DNA of 64,000 bases, taken from the NCBI RefSeq assembly GCF_003048405.1, contig NZ_PIQS01000002.1:186001-250000 (forward strand). Reading direction: 5' to 3'. Made by a program: the position numbers and the translations under genes. The notes under the pieces were generated by a model. That model had not been told where the DNA came from, did not search any database, and saw nothing but the letters and a program-made list of their open reading frames with translations. The stretch is from Campylobacter concisus (GTDB lineage: Bacteria; Campylobacterota; Campylobacteria; Campylobacterales; Campylobacteraceae). Shown here piece by piece: positions 18,215 to 27,444 of this stretch (the first letter of the stretch is position 1; every line of letters starts with the position of its first letter).

Positions 18215-18508
18215 TTATTTCCATTGACGCTCTTGCATATTGTTTAAAATTTGATTTTTATAACGTAAATTTTCAAGCTTTATATTAAGAGCTCTATTTT
18301 CCTCTAAAAGCATATCTCGTTTACCGCTTACGTCAGCTATATCTCTACTTATATAATAAATTTGATTTGCTATGTAAATTTTTGGCAAAAATATAGCTAG
18401 AGCTATAAAAACAGCTAAATAGACCATCACTAATGTCTTAAAGCTTAAATTTACCTCACGTTTTTGCTCCTCGTCGTGAAGCGTCAACAGCTCTTCTTTT
18501 TCTTGCAT
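18215..18508 (-). CDS. ftsL: FtsL-like cell-division protein
   Basis: A 97-residue single-pass protein: a short charged cytoplasmic tail (1-24), one helix (about 26-46, TLVMVYLAVFIALAIFLPKIY), then a coiled coil (about 50-90, DIADVSGKRDMLLEENRALNIKLENLRYKNQ). This is the FtsL layout; FtsL joins FtsB/FtsQ to recruit and activate septal FtsWI. It lies two bases after rsmH, the classic mraW-ftsL order of the division and cell-wall cluster, which is the main support. Primary sequence of FtsL is poorly conserved. Confidence 0.8.
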   Translation of the reverse strand: MQEKEELLTLHDEEQKREVNLSFKTLVMVYLAVFIALAIFLPKIYIANQIYYISRDIADVSGKRDMLLEENRALNIKLENLRYKNQILNNMQERQWK

Positions 18509-18510
18509 CT

Positions 18511-19434
18511 TTATCCTTTTATCTTAAAAACTCGAAGTTTTGCGCTCTTACTTCGCGAGTTTATCTTTAGCTCACTGCTACTTGCTGTTAGTGGCTTTTT
18601 GGTTAAAATTTCTCCTAGTTCGTGATTGTTTCCGCATTCACATCTATAAACACCAGGTAAACAGATACAGCTATTCGCCCATCTTTTAAAGCGCTCTTTT
18701 ACGATCCTATCTTCAAGCGAGTGAAATGTAATAATCGCCACAAGACAATCTTTAAACCCACATTTTTCTATACTATCAAGTAAATTTGTTAGCTCATCTA
18801 GCTCACCATTTACCTCTATCCTAATCGCTTGAAAGGCGAGTATCGCAGGACTAACTCCGCGCCCTTTTATCTGGGCTGTACCTATTAAATTTGCAAGCTC
18901 TTTTGCACTCGTTATCTTGCCAAAATTTCTAGCATTTATAATCTTGTTCGCAATCCCGGCAGCATTTTTTAGTTCGCCATAATCTCTAAAAATTCCAACC
19001 AACTCGTCAAAAGAGTAATCATTTACAACGTCAAATGCGCTAAAATTTCGCTCTTTGTCCATGCGCATATCAAGCGTGCTTGAGCCAAGACTAAAGCCCC
19101 TATCATCTTTATCTATCTGAAGCGAGCTAACACCAATGTCAGCCAAAATTCCTCTAACATTTAAAATTTCTTCTTGACTTAGCTTGCTAGTCAATTCAGA
19201 GAAGTTACTTTTATAAATTTTAACCCTACTACCAAATGGCTCAAGTTTTTTTAGTGAAAAATTTATAGCTTCGTTATCTCTATCACAGGCAATTAAATTT
19301 AAATTTTCGTTTTGAGATAAAATGGCACTAGAATGTCCGGCATATCCAAGCGTGCAATCTATAAAATTTCCATTTAAATTTTTAAAAAAAGATAGAACTT
19401 CATCAAGTAAAACACTGATATGTGGACTTTGCAA
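18511..19434 (-). CDS. rsmH: 16S rRNA (cytosine1402-N4)-methyltransferase RsmH
   Basis: A 307-residue SAM-dependent methyltransferase that N4-methylates C1402 of 16S rRNA at the ribosomal P site. The SAM motif FIDCTLGYAGHSSAIL is near residue 21-36; LADIGVSSLQIDKDDRGFSL and ITFHSLEDRIVKERFK are family signatures. A Cys cluster CICLPGVYRCECG lies near the C-terminus. Start: TTG at 19434, supported by GAGG about seven bases upstream. Followed closely by the ftsL-like gene. Confidence 0.95.
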   Translation of the reverse strand: MQSPHISVLLDEVLSFFKNLNGNFIDCTLGYAGHSSAILSQNENLNLIACDRDNEAINFSLKKLEPFGSRVKIYKSNFSELTSKLSQEEILNVRGILADIGVSSLQIDKDDRGFSLGSSTLDMRMDKERNFSAFDVVNDYSFDELVGIFRDYGELKNAAGIANKIINARNFGKITSAKELANLIGTAQIKGRGVSPAILAFQAIRIEVNGELDELTNLLDSIEKCGFKDCLVAIITFHSLEDRIVKERFKRWANSCICLPGVYRCECGNNHELGEILTKKPLTASSSELKINSRSKSAKLRVFKIKG

Positions 19435-19534
19435 CGCTGCCTCTTTATAGTAAATAGTGTGGAAAATTTATCGAAATTTTACTTAAAAAGATATCATTAC
19501 GTAAAATTTTACATAAATTTTAAGATAGCTTAAA

Positions 19535-19540
19535 TATAAT
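19535..19540 (+). promoter_or_regulatory. Probable promoter of the aldolase-like gene
   Basis: TATAAT 21 bases before the ATG at 19562, with TAGGAGA as ribosome site between. No clear -35. Confidence 0.5.
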
Positions 19541-19561
19541 CGCTTAAACGTAGGAGAAAAA

Positions 19562-20149
19562 ATGGAGCTAGAACACTCAATAAATGAGATAAAAACGATA
19601 TCACTTTCTATGTTTAGAAAGAATTTTTTTGGCGTCTTTCACGGCTCGATTTCAGCAAGAGTCGAAAAAAATCAATTTATAATCAATAAACAAAATGCCA
19701 TTTTTGATAATTTAAAAGATGATGACTTGACGCTTCTTTCATCAAAAAAAGACTATCGTTGGAATGAAGCTAGTCTTGATGCTGATATACACTTAAATAT
19801 TTATAAAAATATAAATGAGGCGAGATTTGTTTGCTACGCAATGCCACCATACGCAACTGCCTACGCAATGAAACATGAAAAAATAGCACCGAAAGATTAT
19901 TTTGGATATATGAGATTTAATGAAATTTTAGTCTATGATCCAAAACAATATGACGACTGGTATGAGCGTGCAGAAACTGAAATTTATAGATATATGCTAG
20001 AAAAAAATACAAATATTATTATCATTAAAGGATATGGTATTTATGCATACAGCAGAAGCCCACAACTTCTTGCAAAAGAGATAGCTTTACTAGAAAATAG
20101 CTGCAAATTGCTTCATTTAACTAGTGGTTATAGCGATTATAGTATTTAA
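19562..20149 (+). CDS. Class II aldolase/adducin-like protein lacking zinc ligands
   Basis: A 195-residue protein with the class II aldolase/adducin fold: FHGSISARVEKNQFIIN near 27-43, DADIHLNIYKNINEARFVCYAMPPYATAYAMKH near 73-105 and KGYGIYAYSRSPQLLAKEI near the end. In catalytic members the segment before PPYATA is H-T-H, whose two histidines bind zinc; here it reads Y-A-M (92-94), and the distal HG is KG. The usual catalytic metal site is therefore missing, so it may be a binding or regulatory protein. Single-gene unit between rsmH and the ppiD-ftsA-ftsZ unit. Confidence 0.8.
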   Translation: MELEHSINEIKTISLSMFRKNFFGVFHGSISARVEKNQFIINKQNAIFDNLKDDDLTLLSSKKDYRWNEASLDADIHLNIYKNINEARFVCYAMPPYATAYAMKHEKIAPKDYFGYMRFNEILVYDPKQYDDWYERAETEIYRYMLEKNTNIIIIKGYGIYAYSRSPQLLAKEIALLENSCKLLHLTSGYSDYSI

Positions 20150-20150
20150 A

Positions 20151-20188
20151 AATTTTGCTAACAATACTAAAAAATTGTTAGCAAAATT
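20151..20188 (+). terminator. Strong hairpin after the aldolase-like gene
   Basis: Fifteen-base perfect arms (AATTTTGCTAACAAT and complement) around an eight-base loop, beginning two bases after the stop codon. No good T run follows, but the position fits a terminator isolating this gene from the division operon. Confidence 0.65.
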
Positions 20189-20242
20189 CTTCACAAAGGT
20201 ATTTTTAAAGCCCCTATTTTAAGCTTATTTAAGGCAATTTTA

Positions 20243-20248
20243 TATAAT
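20243..20248 (+). promoter_or_regulatory. Promoter of the ppiD-ftsA-ftsZ unit
   Basis: TATAAT within a T-rich upstream stretch, 41 bases before the ATG at 20289, with AAAGGAAAA as ribosome site. It is the only -10-like element between the upstream hairpin and the gene. Confidence 0.5.
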
Positions 20249-20288
20249 ATATCATACAAATTTCGTTAGTCTTTTAAAGGAAAATTTA

Positions 20289-21746
20289 ATGTTGTCTTGG
20301 ATGCAAAAACATAAAAAATACCTAGTTGTTACCATTTGGGTAAGTACAATAGCCTTTGTTGGAGCAGGCTTTGTAGGCTGGGGAGCTTATGATTTAAACA
20401 GCAATCGAGCCACTTCAGTGGCAAAAGTAGGACACAGAAATATAAGTATTCAAGAACTACAACAAAAATACGATAGTTTGTATCAATACTACAATAATCT
20501 TTTTGATGGTAAATTAACGCAAGAAAAGGCCAATGAGTTAGGATTACAGAATGCTGCACTTCAGGCTACAATTCAAGAGAATTTACTATTAAATTTTGCA
20601 GACGATATAGGTCTTAGTGTTAGCAAAGATGATATTTTAAAATATATAATCGCGGATCCAACATTTCAAAAAGATGGTGCTTTTGATAAAAATTTATACT
20701 ACGATATTTTAAGAAGAGCTAGAATAAACCCAACCGATTTTGAAGAAAATTTAAAACTAACAATACTACTTGATAAACTTAGAACTATTTTAAATTTACC
20801 AGCCAGCAAAGAAGACATTGCAATGATGAAAGCAAGCTTTTTTATGCAAGACAAATTAGCAATACAGATAATAAATGCTAATCAAAGTAATATAAAAATA
20901 GATGAAAAAGAGCTAAAGAATCTCTGGGAAACAAATAAAAACAACTATATGACAAAGACTATATACGGTCTTGAAACATACTTTATAGAGTCAAACAAAA
21001 ATGATGTAAATCAAACTACTTTGAGTGACTACTACAACGAAAACAAGGAGAGATATAAAGGCTCTGATGATAAAATCAAATCATTTGACGAAGTAAAGAC
21101 TGAAGTTATTAAAGACTACAATATCGAGAAAAGCAAGACTGATGCTTTAAAAAAATATACCTCTATAAAAAAAGCTGAGCTTGCAACAAATGAATTTATT
21201 AGTATAAATGAAGATAATGCAACATTCTCGCTTGATGAAATAAAAGGTGCAAAAGTTGGTGAGGTTATAAAACCATTTACATATAAAGATGGATATTTAA
21301 TAGTTAGAGTAAAAAGCATAACTCCTCCACAGCCTATGAGTTTTGAACAAGCAAGAGCAATGGTACTTGAAATTTACAAAGATAAAAAGAAAAAAGAAAA
21401 CTTAACAACCATAGCGAAAGAGTCTTTACAAAATTTCAAAGGTACTGATATAGGCTTTATCAGTAGAGATATAAATGGCTCTATCTCAGGACTAAATGAA
21501 AGTGAAACTAGAGCTTTTGTTTCTCAACTTTTTGAAACTAACAACAAAAAAGATTATGTTATATTAGAAGATAAGGCCGTTATATACGATATTTTGGAAC
21601 AAAGGTTGCTTGTAGATAATATAGATAATAATTATAAACAAATAACACAGCAAAACGTTACAATGCTTAAAAATAATGAGTTAATAAAAGATTTAACAAA
21701 CAAACTGAAAAAATACTATGAAATTAAAGAATATATCAAAAGGTAA
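20289..21746 (+). CDS. PpiD/SurA-like periplasmic chaperone (peptidyl-prolyl isomerase family)
   Basis: A 485-residue membrane-anchored protein. One N-terminal helix (about 12-34) leads into a SurA-N-like region: VAKVGHRNISIQELQQKYDSLYQYYN and LQATIQENLLLNFADDIGLSVSKDDI. A parvulin-like segment lies near 245-355 (KVGEVIKPFTYKDGYLIVRVKSITPPQPMSFEQ), though it is divergent and may not isomerise prolines. It should help fold proteins leaving the Sec channel. It lies six bases before ftsA and is probably co-transcribed with ftsA and ftsZ, as is common in Campylobacterota. Confidence 0.85.
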   Translation: MLSWMQKHKKYLVVTIWVSTIAFVGAGFVGWGAYDLNSNRATSVAKVGHRNISIQELQQKYDSLYQYYNNLFDGKLTQEKANELGLQNAALQATIQENLLLNFADDIGLSVSKDDILKYIIADPTFQKDGAFDKNLYYDILRRARINPTDFEENLKLTILLDKLRTILNLPASKEDIAMMKASFFMQDKLAIQIINANQSNIKIDEKELKNLWETNKNNYMTKTIYGLETYFIESNKNDVNQTTLSDYYNENKERYKGSDDKIKSFDEVKTEVIKDYNIEKSKTDALKKYTSIKKAELATNEFISINEDNATFSLDEIKGAKVGEVIKPFTYKDGYLIVRVKSITPPQPMSFEQARAMVLEIYKDKKKKENLTTIAKESLQNFKGTDIGFISRDINGSISGLNESETRAFVSQLFETNNKKDYVILEDKAVIYDILEQRLLVDNIDNNYKQITQQNVTMLKNNELIKDLTNKLKKYYEIKEYIKR

Positions 21747-21752
21747 TTTATC

Positions 21753-23180
21753 TTGAGTACAAAAATTTTAGGTATAGATATCGGCTCTTTCCAGATTTGT
21801 GCAGTAATAGCACAACATGATGAAAATGACATTAAGATAATTGGAATTGGAACTGAAAAAACACAAGGAATAAGAAAAGGTGTTATAACCAATATTGAGC
21901 AAGCTGCAAAGTCAATAAAAAATGCATTGATAGAAGCACAAAGAGTTGCAGGAACACGCTATGAAAAAGTCATAGTTTCTATTTCTGGTGCGTATACAAA
22001 AAGCGTTGACAGTAGTGGTGTAGTGAATATACCAAATCATGAAATAGGCATAAAAGAGATCGAACGTGCTATGCAAATGGCTGATCATACAGCTGATATA
22101 CCTCATGAGTATGAAAAACTACATGTTCTTCCTTATAATTTTAAAGTAGATGGACAAGAACATATTGAAGATCCAATAGGCATGAATGGTAGTAGGCTAG
22201 AAGTTCAAACACATATTGTTACAGTACAAAAGTCATCTATTAGCAACCTAAGAAAAGCCGTAAATTTAGCAGGTGTTCAACTAGATAACATAGTCCTTTC
22301 AGGATATGCTTCTGCGATAGCAACATTAACAAAAGATGAGAAAGAACTTGGTGCCGCACTTGTTGATATGGGTGGTGCGACTTGTAATCTTGTGGTACAT
22401 TCTGGAAATTCTATAAGATACAATGAATTTTTACCTGTTGGCTCAGCAAACATTACAAATGATCTTTCTATGGCTTTGCATACACCTCTTCCAAAGGCAG
22501 AAGAGATAAAATTAGGTTATGGCGCTTTAATAAATAAGTCAGTTGATCTAATAGAGCTTCCGATCCTTGGAGATGAAACAAAAAGCCACGAAGTTTCACT
22601 AGACATAATATCAAATGTTATATATGCCAGAGCAGAAGAAACCCTTATGGTACTTGCTAAGATGCTAGAAGATAGCGGCTATAAAGATAGCATTGGTGCT
22701 GGAATAATACTTACTGGCGGTATGACTAAGCTAGAAGGCATTAGAGATCTTGCATCCGCAATATTTGACAAAATGCCAGTTCGTATAGCAAAACCAAAAG
22801 AAATGGATGGATTATTTGAAATTTTAAGAGATCCAGCAAATTCTTGTGCTATAGGGCTTTGTTTGTATGGTGCTGGCAACTTTAGCCCATACGAAATCGA
22901 TTCTGAGAAAAAAATGAGATACCAAGGGGAAATAGCCTCAAAACCGAAAGCAAATTTTAGAAATGTTTTTGTAGAAGAGGAAAATGTACAAAATTTTGGA
23001 CAAGAGGTGCAGGATCCAAATGAAAAAGAGGATAGTTTTTCTGATAAAGATTTTGAATTAGAGATAGCAAATAAATCAAAAAACAAAGAAGAGCTTGCCA
23101 ATATCGCAGATATTAGCAAACAAGAAAAAAAGCCAAATGCTTTTGCAAAATTTTGGTATAGTATTACACAATTATTTTAA
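21753..23180 (+). CDS. ftsA: Cell-division protein FtsA
   Basis: A 475-residue actin-like ATPase that tethers FtsZ to the membrane. It opens with LGIDIGSFQICAVIA (phosphate 1), has the SHS2/1C insertion, ALVDMGGATCNLVV (phosphate 2) and ILTGGMTKLEGI (adenosine motif), and ends with an amphipathic helix (NAFAKFWYSITQLF). The linker before that helix is longer and more acidic than in E. coli. The start is TTG at 21753 with AAAAGGT upstream; no ATG fits. Confidence 0.95.
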   Translation: MSTKILGIDIGSFQICAVIAQHDENDIKIIGIGTEKTQGIRKGVITNIEQAAKSIKNALIEAQRVAGTRYEKVIVSISGAYTKSVDSSGVVNIPNHEIGIKEIERAMQMADHTADIPHEYEKLHVLPYNFKVDGQEHIEDPIGMNGSRLEVQTHIVTVQKSSISNLRKAVNLAGVQLDNIVLSGYASAIATLTKDEKELGAALVDMGGATCNLVVHSGNSIRYNEFLPVGSANITNDLSMALHTPLPKAEEIKLGYGALINKSVDLIELPILGDETKSHEVSLDIISNVIYARAEETLMVLAKMLEDSGYKDSIGAGIILTGGMTKLEGIRDLASAIFDKMPVRIAKPKEMDGLFEILRDPANSCAIGLCLYGAGNFSPYEIDSEKKMRYQGEIASKPKANFRNVFVEEENVQNFGQEVQDPNEKEDSFSDKDFELEIANKSKNKEELANIADISKQEKKPNAFAKFWYSITQLF

Positions 23181-23194
23181 GGAGAATTTCAAAA

Positions 23195-24334
23195 ATGAGT
23201 AGCTTCACAGTAGAAGAAAATAAAAGCATCTATGGTGCAAAGATAAAGGTCGTAGGTGTAGGTGGAGGTGGTGGCAATATGGTCAACCATATAATAAGAG
23301 TTAATCCAAATTTAAATATAGATCTTATTGTTGCTAATACAGATGCTAAGGCTCTTGAAAATTCTCTCGCACATACAAAAATACAGCTTGGAGAAAAGAC
23401 AACAAAAGGTCTAGGTGCAGGCATGAGGCCTGAAATAGGAAAAGCCGCTGCTGAAGAGAGCTATGATGAAGTAAAAAGTGCACTTGAGACATCAGATATA
23501 GTTTTTATCGGTACAGGACTTGGTGGCGGAACTGGTACAGGTGCAGCTCCAGTAGTTGCTCAAGCTGCAAAAGATATTGGTGCACTAACAGTTGCAGTTG
23601 TTACTATGCCTTTTATGTTTGAAGGAAAAAAGCGTAGAAAACTGGCTGATTGTGGTCTTGAAGAGCTCAGGAAAGAAAGCGATTCTATTGTTGTCATTCC
23701 AAACGATAAGCTCCTAACATTAATTGATAAAAATGCTGGCATAAAAGAAAGCTTTGAAATGGTTGATGAAGTACTTGCAAGAGCCGTCAATGGTATGAGT
23801 ACGATCGTACTTGACTCAGGAAAAAGCGACATAAATCTAGACTTTGCTGATGTTAGAACAATTATGAGCCATAGAGGACTAGCTTTAATGGGTGTTGGCG
23901 AAGCAAGTGGCGAAGATGCAGCGCAAGAAGCTATAAAAAATGCTATACAATCACCACTTCTTGATAACATGACAATAAATGGTGCATTTGGTATTTTAGT
24001 TCATTTTAGAATAAGTCCTAGTTGCCCACTAGCTGATATCAATAACGCGATGAGTATTATTCATGAGGCAGCAGATGAAGATGCTGAAATTATATTTGGT
24101 ACAACAACTGATGATAAAATAGAAGACAATAAGGTTGAAGTTACAATAATAGCCACAGGTTTTCAAAGCTCACAAAAAGAAACTGAAAAAAAAGATGAAG
24201 TACAAACTTCTAATGCAAACGATATCATAAAAAAAGAGCGTATATTAAGACTTAAAAAAGTTAGTGGTGGATATGATGAAGACTATATGTCACAACTTGA
24301 TGTGCCATCATTTATGCGCCATCAAATGGACTAA
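23195..24334 (+). CDS. ftsZ: Cell-division GTPase FtsZ
   Basis: A 379-residue tubulin-like GTPase that forms the Z ring. The N-terminal IKVVGVGGGGGNMVNHII, the tubulin signature GLGGGTGTGAAPVVAQ (about 107-122) and synergy-loop residues NLDFADVRTIM are all present. The C-terminus ends DEDYMSQLDVPSFMRHQMD, whose LDVPSFMR is the peptide that binds FtsA. Overlaps nothing; 14 bases after ftsA with AAGGAG as ribosome site. Confidence 0.98.
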   Translation: MSSFTVEENKSIYGAKIKVVGVGGGGGNMVNHIIRVNPNLNIDLIVANTDAKALENSLAHTKIQLGEKTTKGLGAGMRPEIGKAAAEESYDEVKSALETSDIVFIGTGLGGGTGTGAAPVVAQAAKDIGALTVAVVTMPFMFEGKKRRKLADCGLEELRKESDSIVVIPNDKLLTLIDKNAGIKESFEMVDEVLARAVNGMSTIVLDSGKSDINLDFADVRTIMSHRGLALMGVGEASGEDAAQEAIKNAIQSPLLDNMTINGAFGILVHFRISPSCPLADINNAMSIIHEAADEDAEIIFGTTTDDKIEDNKVEVTIIATGFQSSQKETEKKDEVQTSNANDIIKKERILRLKKVSGGYDEDYMSQLDVPSFMRHQMD

Positions 24335-24359
24335 TAAAAAAATAAACTCCTTAAAATTT

Positions 24360-24381
24360 CTAGAGAGCTTTTGCTCTCTAG
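24360..24381. terminator. Hairpin between convergent ftsZ and DUF59 gene
   Basis: Perfect nine-base stem CTAGAGAGC / GCTCTCTAG with a TTTT loop, 25 bases past the ftsZ stop. Flanks are AT-rich but without a clean T run on either strand; still the likely shared terminator. Confidence 0.6.
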
Positions 24382-24423
24382 CTTATAAAAATTTACAAAC
24401 TTTCAAATCTAAAAACTTAAAAT

Positions 24424-24717
24424 TTAAACTCCAAGTTGCGCTTTTACAAAATCGCTTGCCATTTGTATATTCCACTCAGGCTCCCAAACAAGGTCGATCT
24501 CGCACTCTTTGACACCTTCTATATCAAGCACGGCAGTTTCTACCCAGCCAAGTATCATTTCATGTAGTGGGCAAGATTTAGTTGAAAGCGTCATAGTAAC
24601 TTTTGCTTTGCCATTTTCATCGCAGCTCGCATCGTATATAAGTCCAAGCGAAACGATATCAAAGCCAACTTCTGGATCAACGATATTTGACAGTGCGTTA
24701 TAAATTTTTTCTTTCAT
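24424..24717 (-). CDS. DUF59/MIP18-family metal-sulfur cluster assembly factor
   Basis: A 97-residue protein of the DUF59 (SufT/PaaD-like) family. NALSNIVDPEVGFDIVSLGLIYDASC is the classic opening, and KVTMTLSTKSCPLHEMI supplies the conserved reactive Cys; DLVWEPEWN is also typical. Members help mature iron-sulfur proteins. It lies three bases after a membrane protein gene and forms a three-gene set with a DUF2249 protein, suggesting repair or maturation of metal centres under nitrosative or oxidative stress; that link is inference. Confidence 0.9.
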   Translation of the reverse strand: MKEKIYNALSNIVDPEVGFDIVSLGLIYDASCDENGKAKVTMTLSTKSCPLHEMILGWVETAVLDIEGVKECEIDLVWEPEWNIQMASDFVKAQLGV

Positions 24718-24720
24718 TTT

Positions 24721-25911
24721 TTATCCTTTAAAACCAGTAAATCTAAAAATATTTATTATATTTATTGATAGTAAAACTACACTAAGAGCTATAAATATCA
24801 TACCAGCTTGCACTAAAATTTCTAGTTCAAAGCAAGTTGAGAAAAGATAGCAAAGAAGCGAGACAGCATTAAAAGCTATACCAAAATAAGCTATCTTTTT
24901 TAGTATCATGGCATCAAGAAGTGGCACTTTTACCTTTCCAACAAAAGGTGCTACGTAGTGATACCATATGAGAAATGGTGCGATCTTGTAAAGATGAGCT
25001 ACGATAAAAGCAAACAAAAAGCCATATATTAAAAAATATGCAGCTAAATTTAATTTATCCAAAGCTATAAAAACAGCAGCACCAAGCAAAGCTACCAAAG
25101 AAAGAACGATATTTACATTCCAGTAATCATACGCCTTTCTAACACGCTTTTTTAAAATATAAAATGCTTGAGCTATAAAAAGTAAAGCCGCCACACATAT
25201 TGACAAAACAGATAAATTTTCATTAAAAGCTAGCAAGATACCACCCAAAATATAGCATGCTAGCGAGGCCTTGCTAAGTGTAAATTTTAGATCGTGAGCC
25301 AATGCAAACATAGGTAGGAGTACGCTAGCAGCTCCAAGTATCACAAGAAATACAAATCCCAGCACAAAATAAACGTGAAATTTTAGTGTCATCTCAAAAT
25401 CAAGCATCAATGTGCCACCAAGTATCATAAGCAAGCAAAAACCAAGCGTTATTCCAGTTAGCAAAAAGATAGCTGAAACAAAAAGTGCAAAGGCTGCAAA
25501 GCTCTTTTTTTCATTATCCATAAAGCTTAATGCGTAAGTCGTAGCAAAAAAAGCGAGCGAGCAAAAAAGCAAAACTCCACTAATTTGTAAAATTTTAGCC
25601 TCAGCAAATAGCATCCCGTAGCACATGCCCAGCAACGATAGACAAAAAATAGCCAAATTTAAAATAGCACCTTTTGCGGTAAAAAATGGCTTTTCTAAGA
25701 TGACTGAGGTTAGCTGATAGAGCGCTCCGATGATAATACTCATAACAAAGCCAACAAAAAATATATGCAAAAAACCAGCTGTATTTAGTGAGCTAATCGC
25801 ATCAAAATCTGCATAAAAGAATGCCGGCACACTTAATGCTAAAAAGAAAATTCCAGCAATAAAATATCCACCAACTAGCTTAAATGGTGGTGCGTAAGTA
25901 TTTAAAAGCAT
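24721..25911 (-). CDS. Polytopic membrane protein, NnrS- or heme-copper-oxidase-like
   Basis: A 396-residue integral membrane protein with about 12 helices and almost no soluble parts. Histidines within or near helices include TAGFLHIFFVGF (about 46), MTLKFHVYFVLGF (about 178) and VAHLYKIAPFLIWYHYVAPF (about 307-323). The pattern of helix-embedded His resembles NnrS and subunit-I-like proteins that bind heme or copper, but I see no diagnostic signature. Placed between a DUF59 and a DUF2249 gene, all on the minus strand with gaps of one to three bases. Function unknown; a role in NO or metal handling is a guess from context. Confidence 0.65.
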   Translation of the reverse strand: MLLNTYAPPFKLVGGYFIAGIFFLALSVPAFFYADFDAISSLNTAGFLHIFFVGFVMSIIIGALYQLTSVILEKPFFTAKGAILNLAIFCLSLLGMCYGMLFAEAKILQISGVLLFCSLAFFATTYALSFMDNEKKSFAAFALFVSAIFLLTGITLGFCLLMILGGTLMLDFEMTLKFHVYFVLGFVFLVILGAASVLLPMFALAHDLKFTLSKASLACYILGGILLAFNENLSVLSICVAALLFIAQAFYILKKRVRKAYDYWNVNIVLSLVALLGAAVFIALDKLNLAAYFLIYGFLFAFIVAHLYKIAPFLIWYHYVAPFVGKVKVPLLDAMILKKIAYFGIAFNAVSLLCYLFSTCFELEILVQAGMIFIALSVVLLSINIINIFRFTGFKG

Positions 25912-25912
25912 C

Positions 25913-26251
25913 TTAGTGGCAAAGACTCGTATCTACGTCTTCTATGTTTGCGCCGTCTTTTAGGCTAAAAATCATCTTTACAGCCCCACCATCTATATCT
26001 TCACGCTCTATGTTAAAGCTCTTATCTATCTTTGGTATAAGACCAGCTGGAAATTTATGATTTAGCATCATAATTTTTGTGTTTTTATCAGCAAATTTAA
26101 TAGCGATTAATGCATTGACCATTGGCTCTGGCGGTACGCAAGGACGTGAATCAAAACCAACAAAATTTACACCATTTTCATTAAATTTATAAAATGGCAC
26201 GGTTGCACCATCAACATTAAACTGCTCTGCATTTTTGAAAAAATCGCTCAT
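25913..26251 (-). CDS. DUF2249-like protein
   Basis: A 112-residue soluble protein. The core FDSRPCVPPEPMVNALIAIKF...IMMLNHKFPAGLIPKI...VKMIFSLK matches the DUF2249 layout (D-x-R-x-x-x-P-P-E-P, then a strand with H-x-x-P). Such domains often occur near hemerythrins, NnrS and denitrification genes. Ends CH at its C-terminus. First gene of the three-gene set down to 24424; ribosome site AAAGGAGA precedes ATG 26251. Confidence 0.7.
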   Translation of the reverse strand: MSDFFKNAEQFNVDGATVPFYKFNENGVNFVGFDSRPCVPPEPMVNALIAIKFADKNTKIMMLNHKFPAGLIPKIDKSFNIEREDIDGGAVKMIFSLKDGANIEDVDTSLCH

Positions 26252-26324
26252 TTTTTCTCCTTTTAATTTTGGAGAATTATACTCTGATTAAACTTTTTAA
26301 ACTATTGATTTGCTTCAACAAAAG

Positions 26325-27365
26325 CTATTTTACGTAAGGTATAAATTCCTCGTATCCAAGTCTAGCCATATCTTCAAGCGGTATAAATTTAAGGCTCGCA
26401 CCGTTTATGCAATATCTTAGCCCGCCCTTATCGCTTGGGCCATCGTCAAAGACATGACCAAGGTGCGCATCGCTATTTTGAGACTTAACTTCGACCCTTT
26501 TCATCATAAACGAGTTGTCCTCCTTATACGAAAGAGCTGTTGTCGTTATAGGCTTTGTAAAGCTTGGCCAGCCACATCCTGCATCAAATTTATCTGTACT
26601 TGAGAAAAGTGGCTTTCCACTCGTTATATCTACATAAATGCCTTTTTGATCAAATTTATCATACTCACTGCTAAACGGCCTCTCAGTCGCCGCTTCTTGC
26701 GTCACGGCATACTGCTCGCTACTTAAATTTTTCTTTAGCTCATCTTTACTAAGCGGCTTAAATTTTGCCTCATCGTAAAGCGGTTTATCAGCTAAACCTA
26801 GGTCAATGTGACAATATCCAAAAGGATTTTTATCAAGATAATCTTGATGATACTCCTCACCTAAGACGAAATTTTTAAGTGGCGCCACCTCAACCACGAT
26901 CTTATCTTTAAATTTCTTTTGCTCTATTTTCATAAAGCTCTCTATCGTTGGCAGATCACTTTCGCTCACATAGTAAATTCCGCTTCTATACTGCCTACCA
27001 ACGTCATTGCCTTGTTTGTTTAGCGAGGTCGGGTCGATCACTCTAAAAAAGTGAGCCAAAATTTCAGCCAAAGCGACTCTATTTTCGTCGTATTTTACAT
27101 AAAGTGTCTCAGCATGATCACTCTCATGAAGCTCGCGGTAGCTAGTATTTTCGCTCTTGCCATTCGCGTAGCCTACCTTTGTATCCACTACGCCAAATAT
27201 CTTTTTAAAATATCCCTGCATACCCCAAAAGCAACCGCCTGCTAGATAAATTTCTTTCAAATTTTGCCCTGCCATCGTCTGCTCCTTTATAAGCTCATCT
27301 TTTGCCATCAAATTTAGACCAGAAAACATTGCCACCATTAAGATAAATTTTAAGATCTTTTTCAT
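26325..27365 (-). CDS. msrAB: Exported methionine sulfoxide reductase MsrAB
   Basis: A 346-residue bifunctional enzyme with a signal peptide (about 1-22). MsrA (about 35-190) has the catalytic Cys in [13 protein letters not shown] and repairs the S-sulfoxide. MsrB (about 215-343) has [11 protein letters not shown] and the catalytic Cys in [13 protein letters not shown] and repairs the R-sulfoxide. The usual MsrB zinc Cys pairs (CxxC) are not apparent. There is no N-terminal thioredoxin domain as in Neisseria PilB, so an external reductant is needed in the periplasm. Own promoter upstream. Confidence 0.93.
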   Translation of the reverse strand: MKKILKFILMVAMFSGLNLMAKDELIKEQTMAGQNLKEIYLAGGCFWGMQGYFKKIFGVVDTKVGYANGKSENTSYRELHESDHAETLYVKYDENRVALAEILAHFFRVIDPTSLNKQGNDVGRQYRSGIYYVSESDLPTIESFMKIEQKKFKDKIVVEVAPLKNFVLGEEYHQDYLDKNPFGYCHIDLGLADKPLYDEAKFKPLSKDELKKNLSSEQYAVTQEAATERPFSSEYDKFDQKGIYVDITSGKPLFSSTDKFDAGCGWPSFTKPITTTALSYKEDNSFMMKRVEVKSQNSDAHLGHVFDDGPSDKGGLRYCINGASLKFIPLEDMARLGYEEFIPYVK

Positions 27366-27388
27366 TCTATCTCCTTTTGTTTTGAAAG

Positions 27389-27394
27389 ATTATA
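27389..27394 (-). promoter_or_regulatory. msrAB -10 element
   Basis: TATAAT on the minus strand 24 bases before the msrAB ATG, followed by an AAAAGGAGA ribosome site. Confidence 0.55.
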
Positions 27395-27423
27395 TGGAAT
27401 TTAAAGTTATAAAGTGTGAAGTA

Positions 27424-27439
27424 AGGGGCAAACGCCCCT
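27424..27439 (-). terminator. GC-rich hairpin after purH
   Basis: AGGGGC / GCCCCT six-base stem with an AAAC-type loop, six bases past the purH stop. The T run beyond it is poor (TTACTTC). Probable terminator. Confidence 0.5.
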
Positions 27440-27444
27440 AAATT

